From NCBI RefSeq assembly GCF_900111305.1, contig NZ_FOGS01000014.1, forward strand, positions 1 through 64,000: a stretch of 64,000 bases of DNA, given 5' to 3'. A program made the position numbers and the translations under genes. Below are positions 61,007-64,000 of this stretch, in pieces. Position 1 is the first letter of the stretch, and the number at the start of each line of letters is the position of its first letter. The notes beneath the pieces were generated by a model. It saw only the letters and a list, made by a program, of their open reading frames with translations. It was not told the origin of the DNA and made no database searches. The stretch is from Vreelandella subterranea (GTDB lineage: Bacteria; Pseudomonadota; Gammaproteobacteria; Pseudomonadales; Halomonadaceae).

Positions 61007-62494
61007 ATGACCCAGCTCAATAATCACAATGTGGGCAAACTAGGCTCCCCCATTGCGACCCCGCAATATGACCGCAGCGCCGTTACCCCTGGCATCGTGC
61101 ATATCGGCGTAGGCGGTTTTCACCGTGCCCATCAAGCGATGTATCTGGACGCCCTGATGAACCGCGGCGAAGCGCTGGATTGGGGCATTGTCGGAGTGGG
61201 GGTAATGTCGGATGATAAACGCATGGAGCAGGCGTTAGCCGCGCAGGACCACCTTTACACCCTGGTCGTCAAGCACCCGGATGGTCGCTTTGAACCGCGG
61301 GTCATCGGCAGCATGGTGGATTACCTTTTTGCACCGGCGGCGACGGAAGCGGTGATCGAACAGATGGCCGATCCACAGATTCGCATCGTGTCGTTGACGG
61401 TCACCGAAGGCGGTTACAACTTCCACCCGGTGACTGGCGAGTTCGATCTGGATAATCCACAAATACGCGACGACCTGGCCCATCCCACCCAGCCTTCATC
61501 CAGCTTCGGTCTGGTGGTGGAGGCGCTGGTACGCCGCCGCGAGCGGGGTATCGCCCCCTTTACGGTCATGTCGTGCGATAACATTCAAGGCAATGGTGAA
61601 GTGGCCAAGCGCATGTTCGGCGCTTACGCAAAAGCCCGTGATACCGCGTTGGGTGCCTGGCTGGCCGAGGAGGTGGCGTTCCCCAATGCCATGGTGGATC
61701 GCATTACCCCCGTGACGTCGGCGGCGGATATTAGCGAGCTTTCACAGCGTTTCGACATTGAAGATGCCTGGCCGGTGGTGTGCGAGCCGTTCACGCAGTG
61801 GGTGCTGGAAGATCATTTCCCGCTGGGGCGTCCGGCGCTGGAAAAGGTGGGCGTACAGCTGGTCGATGACGTTGAGCCCTACGAGCTGATGAAGCTGCGC
61901 CTGCTCAACGCGAGCCACCAGGCGTTGACGTATTTTGGCTATCTGGCGGGTTACCGTTACGCTCATGAGGTCTGCCAGGACCCGCTTTTTGTGGACTTTT
62001 TGCTCGGCTACATGCGCGAAGAGGGGTCGCCGATGCTGGCGCCGGTGCCTGGCGTCGACCTGGAAGACTATCGAATGACGCTGATCGAACGCTTTGCCAA
62101 CCCCCAAATCAAGGACACCCTGGCGCGGCTGTGCGCAGAAAGCTCTGACCGCATACCCAAGTGGCTGGTGCCGGTGATTCGTCAGCAGTTGGCCGATGGC
62201 GGCGAGATCAAACGCAGTGCGGCGGTTGTGGCCAGCTGGGCACGCTATGCTGAAGGGATCGACGAACAGGGTGAACCGATCGAGATCGTTGACCGTCTGA
62301 AAGCATCGCTTATGCAAATTGCCGCCCGTAACCGCACCCAGCCAACGGCGTTTGTTGAAAACCGTGAGGTGTTTGGGGACCTGGCCGACCAGCCGCGTTT
62401 TCTGGCGGCCTATCTTGCGGCGCTGACATCGCTGCACGAACGCGGCGCACGCGCTACGCTTGAGGATCTGGTCTCGTCCAAAGGAACTCAGTAA
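61007..62494 (+). CDS. mtlK: Mannitol 2-dehydrogenase (polyol-specific long-chain family)
   Basis: A 495-residue long-chain dehydrogenase: VHIGVGGFHRAHQAMYLD, SCDNIQGNGEVAKRMF, VDRITPVTS and the active-site K-x4-N-x2-H in KLRLLNASHQALTYFG. It oxidises mannitol to fructose and often arabitol to xylulose. GGAGAG precedes the ATG. The stop overlaps the xylulokinase start (TAATG). Confidence 0.95.
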   Translation: MTQLNNHNVGKLGSPIATPQYDRSAVTPGIVHIGVGGFHRAHQAMYLDALMNRGEALDWGIVGVGVMSDDKRMEQALAAQDHLYTLVVKHPDGRFEPRVIGSMVDYLFAPAATEAVIEQMADPQIRIVSLTVTEGGYNFHPVTGEFDLDNPQIRDDLAHPTQPSSSFGLVVEALVRRRERGIAPFTVMSCDNIQGNGEVAKRMFGAYAKARDTALGAWLAEEVAFPNAMVDRITPVTSAADISELSQRFDIEDAWPVVCEPFTQWVLEDHFPLGRPALEKVGVQLVDDVEPYELMKLRLLNASHQALTYFGYLAGYRYAHEVCQDPLFVDFLLGYMREEGSPMLAPVPGVDLEDYRMTLIERFANPQIKDTLARLCAESSDRIPKWLVPVIRQQLADGGEIKRSAAVVASWARYAEGIDEQGEPIEIVDRLKASLMQIAARNRTQPTAFVENREVFGDLADQPRFLAAYLAALTSLHERGARATLEDLVSSKGTQ

Positions 62495-63984
62495 TGTATA
62501 TCGGTGTCGACTGCGGAACGCAGAGTACCAAAGTGGTGGTCGTGGATGTTGAGCAAGGCCTTATCCGCGGGGAGGCAAGCCGCCCCCATCACCTTGACGA
62601 AGGTGAAAATGGTCGCCGTGAGCAGGCCCCCAGCGAATGGCTGGCAGCGCTGAAAGGCGCCTTCTTCGAGGCCCTTGAGCGCGCCGACGTTGACGCCCGC
62701 CAGGTGCGCGGTATCGGCGTCTCAGGTCAACAGCATGGCATGGTGGCACTGGACGCCGAGGGCGAGCCGGTGTATCCCGCCAAATTGTGGTGTGATACTG
62801 AAACCAGCGCCCATAACAGCGACCTGATGGCACGTCTTGGCGGTGAAACAGGCTGCCTGGAAAAGCTCGGTCTGGTGCTGCAAACCGGCTATACCGCCTC
62901 CAAGGTGGCGTGGCTGCGCGACCATCATCCTGACGCTTATCGGCGTATCGATAGCCTGTTGTTGCCTCACGATTACCTGAATTTCTGGCTCACCGGCAAC
63001 CGCGTGACCGAGGCGGGCGATGCCTCCGGCACGGGTTATTTCGATACCCAAAGGCGGCGCTGGCGGCTGGATGTGTTTGCCGAGATAGCCCCTGAGCTGG
63101 ATGCCCAGCGTGTACTTCCCCGCTTACTTGAGGCGCATGAGCCTGCCGGTGTTGTGCAAAGTGCCGTGGCCGCCGAGCTGGGCTTGGCGGACGATGTCGT
63201 GGTGTCCTCCGGCGGGGGGGATAATATGCTGGGTGCAATTGGCACCGGCAATATAACGCCCGGGCTGATTACGTTAAGCTTGGGGACATCAGGAACCGTG
63301 TGTGCTTATTCACCGGCGCCGGTGGTTTGCGATAACGCCATGGTGGCCAATTTCTGTTCGAGCACCGGCGGGTGGCTGCCGCTGATCTGCACCATGAATG
63401 TGACGTCGGCGACTACCCGGGTTCGGGAGCTGTTCGGTCTTGACCTCGACGCCTTTGGCGAGTGCGTGGCCAGTGCGCCCATTGGCGCGGAAGGCGTGAC
63501 CGTGCTGCCGTTTTTCAACGGCGAGCGAGTGCCCATGCTGCCGGAAGCCTCGGCGGATTTTCTCGGCCTGACCAGCCTCAACACCACCCAGGCCAATCTA
63601 TGCCGCGCGGTGATGGAAGGGGCAACCTTTGGACTGCGGTATGGGCTGGAACTGCTCGGTGACTTAACCGCGGGAGCCAGCCAAATCCGTCTGATTGGCG
63701 GCGGTGCCAAGAGCGCGGTTTGGCGGCAGATGGTGGCGGATATCACCAATACTCAGGTGATCTGCCCTGAAATCACCGATGCCGCGGCCCTGGGTGGGGC
63801 GCTACAGGCCGCGTGGTGCGACCAGCGGGAAGTCGGGGTTACCCTGGACGCGCTATGTGAACGGTTGGTTACCTTGGATGCCCAATCCCAGGCGGACCCT
63901 GACCCAGCGCGGGTGGCCGCTTACCAGACGGCGTATTCGCGGTACTATCGTGCGCTGAACCAACGCCACGGCCAAACAGATTAA
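62494..63984 (+). CDS. xylB: Xylulokinase
   Basis: A 496-residue FGGY kinase: GVDCGTQSTKVVVVDV, GIGVSGQQHGMVALDAEG, DASGTGYFDTQRRRW and LIGGGAKSAVWRQMVADI. It phosphorylates D-xylulose to xylulose 5-phosphate, which fits arabitol oxidation by the mannitol dehydrogenase. It is the last gene of the operon in the window and is coupled to the previous gene by a TAATG overlap. Confidence 0.96.
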   Translation: MYIGVDCGTQSTKVVVVDVEQGLIRGEASRPHHLDEGENGRREQAPSEWLAALKGAFFEALERADVDARQVRGIGVSGQQHGMVALDAEGEPVYPAKLWCDTETSAHNSDLMARLGGETGCLEKLGLVLQTGYTASKVAWLRDHHPDAYRRIDSLLLPHDYLNFWLTGNRVTEAGDASGTGYFDTQRRRWRLDVFAEIAPELDAQRVLPRLLEAHEPAGVVQSAVAAELGLADDVVVSSGGGDNMLGAIGTGNITPGLITLSLGTSGTVCAYSPAPVVCDNAMVANFCSSTGGWLPLICTMNVTSATTRVRELFGLDLDAFGECVASAPIGAEGVTVLPFFNGERVPMLPEASADFLGLTSLNTTQANLCRAVMEGATFGLRYGLELLGDLTAGASQIRLIGGGAKSAVWRQMVADITNTQVICPEITDAAALGGALQAAWCDQREVGVTLDALCERLVTLDAQSQADPDPARVAAYQTAYSRYYRALNQRHGQTD

Positions 63985-64000
63985 ACCCAGTTACACGGTC

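Overview
The window looks like chromosomal DNA of a moderately high-G+C gammaproteobacterium, most like a halophilic or marine Halomonadaceae. This is inferred from the opgGH glucan genes, the TRAP and DMT transporters, the polyol ABC operon and Gram-negative envelope genes (LpxL-type acyltransferase, LpxR, a TonB-dependent receptor). The genus is not proven. No rRNA, tRNA, CRISPR array or prophage module was seen.

1-2.5 kb: an accessory island. A C-terminal remnant of an IS1182-type transposase is followed by three toxin-antitoxin modules (ParE/RelE-like with an Unstab_antitox-type partner, YefM-YoeB, HigB-HigA). attC-like palindromes separate the modules, and their heptamer boxes are complementary cassette by cassette. 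No integrase gene is present, so it reads as a CALIN (cluster of attC sites lacking an integron integrase). A 72-bp direct repeat brackets the first module.

2.5-15 kb: single genes and small operons. They include an SDR/LysR divergent pair, a CPBP protease, an outer-membrane beta-barrel fragment, a small phosphatase-like protein, a 40-aa secreted YHYH-type peptide, a DUF6064 / Tat aldo-keto reductase / membrane protein operon, an FNR-like reductase, a MAPEG protein, an AraC remnant, a TVP38 protein, an SbtA-type bicarbonate transporter divergent from a CbbR/CmpR-like LysR regulator, a phosphoribosyltransferase and a CDP-alcohol phosphatidyltransferase.

15-22 kb: the most interesting block. 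It holds an MDR dehydrogenase, a PTPS/QueD-fold protein lacking canonical catalytic residues, a glycosyltransferase-methyltransferase fusion, a UPF0104 flippase-like protein, a RibD-C reductase, a RibBA-like protein with a degenerate RibB half, and a creatininase-family amidohydrolase. Together they suggest an uncharacterised pteridine- or pyrimidine-derived, probably glycosylated or membrane-exported, metabolite.

22-29.6 kb: envelope genes. opgG-opgH-fkbM-creatininase form a tight operon; a sulfatase-fold transferase is divergent; an LpxL/HtrB acyltransferase and a DUF4870 protein follow.

29.6-43.7 kb: VOC protein, methyltransferase, MFS transporter, beta-oxidation genes (acyl-CoA dehydrogenase, 3-hydroxyacyl-CoA dehydrogenase, enoyl-CoA hydratase), GST, YaeQ, LpxR, a TonB receptor with a Fur-like site, YghU, and ohr/ohrR.

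43.8-48.6 kb: a gluconate module. TRAP dctP-Q-M, gluconokinase and a LacI-type GntR lie downstream of a perfect TGTTACCGGTAACA palindrome. 48.6-53.3 kb: MOSC, EamA, OsmC, 2OG-oxygenase, two Nudix proteins and a YqfO-like protein. 53.4-64 kb: a sorbitol/mannitol catabolic operon. A SorC-type regulator is followed by ABC transporter genes, HAD phosphatase, sorbitol dehydrogenase, P-loop kinase, mannitol dehydrogenase and xylulokinase, which together import hexitols/pentitols and oxidise them to ketoses for phosphorylation.
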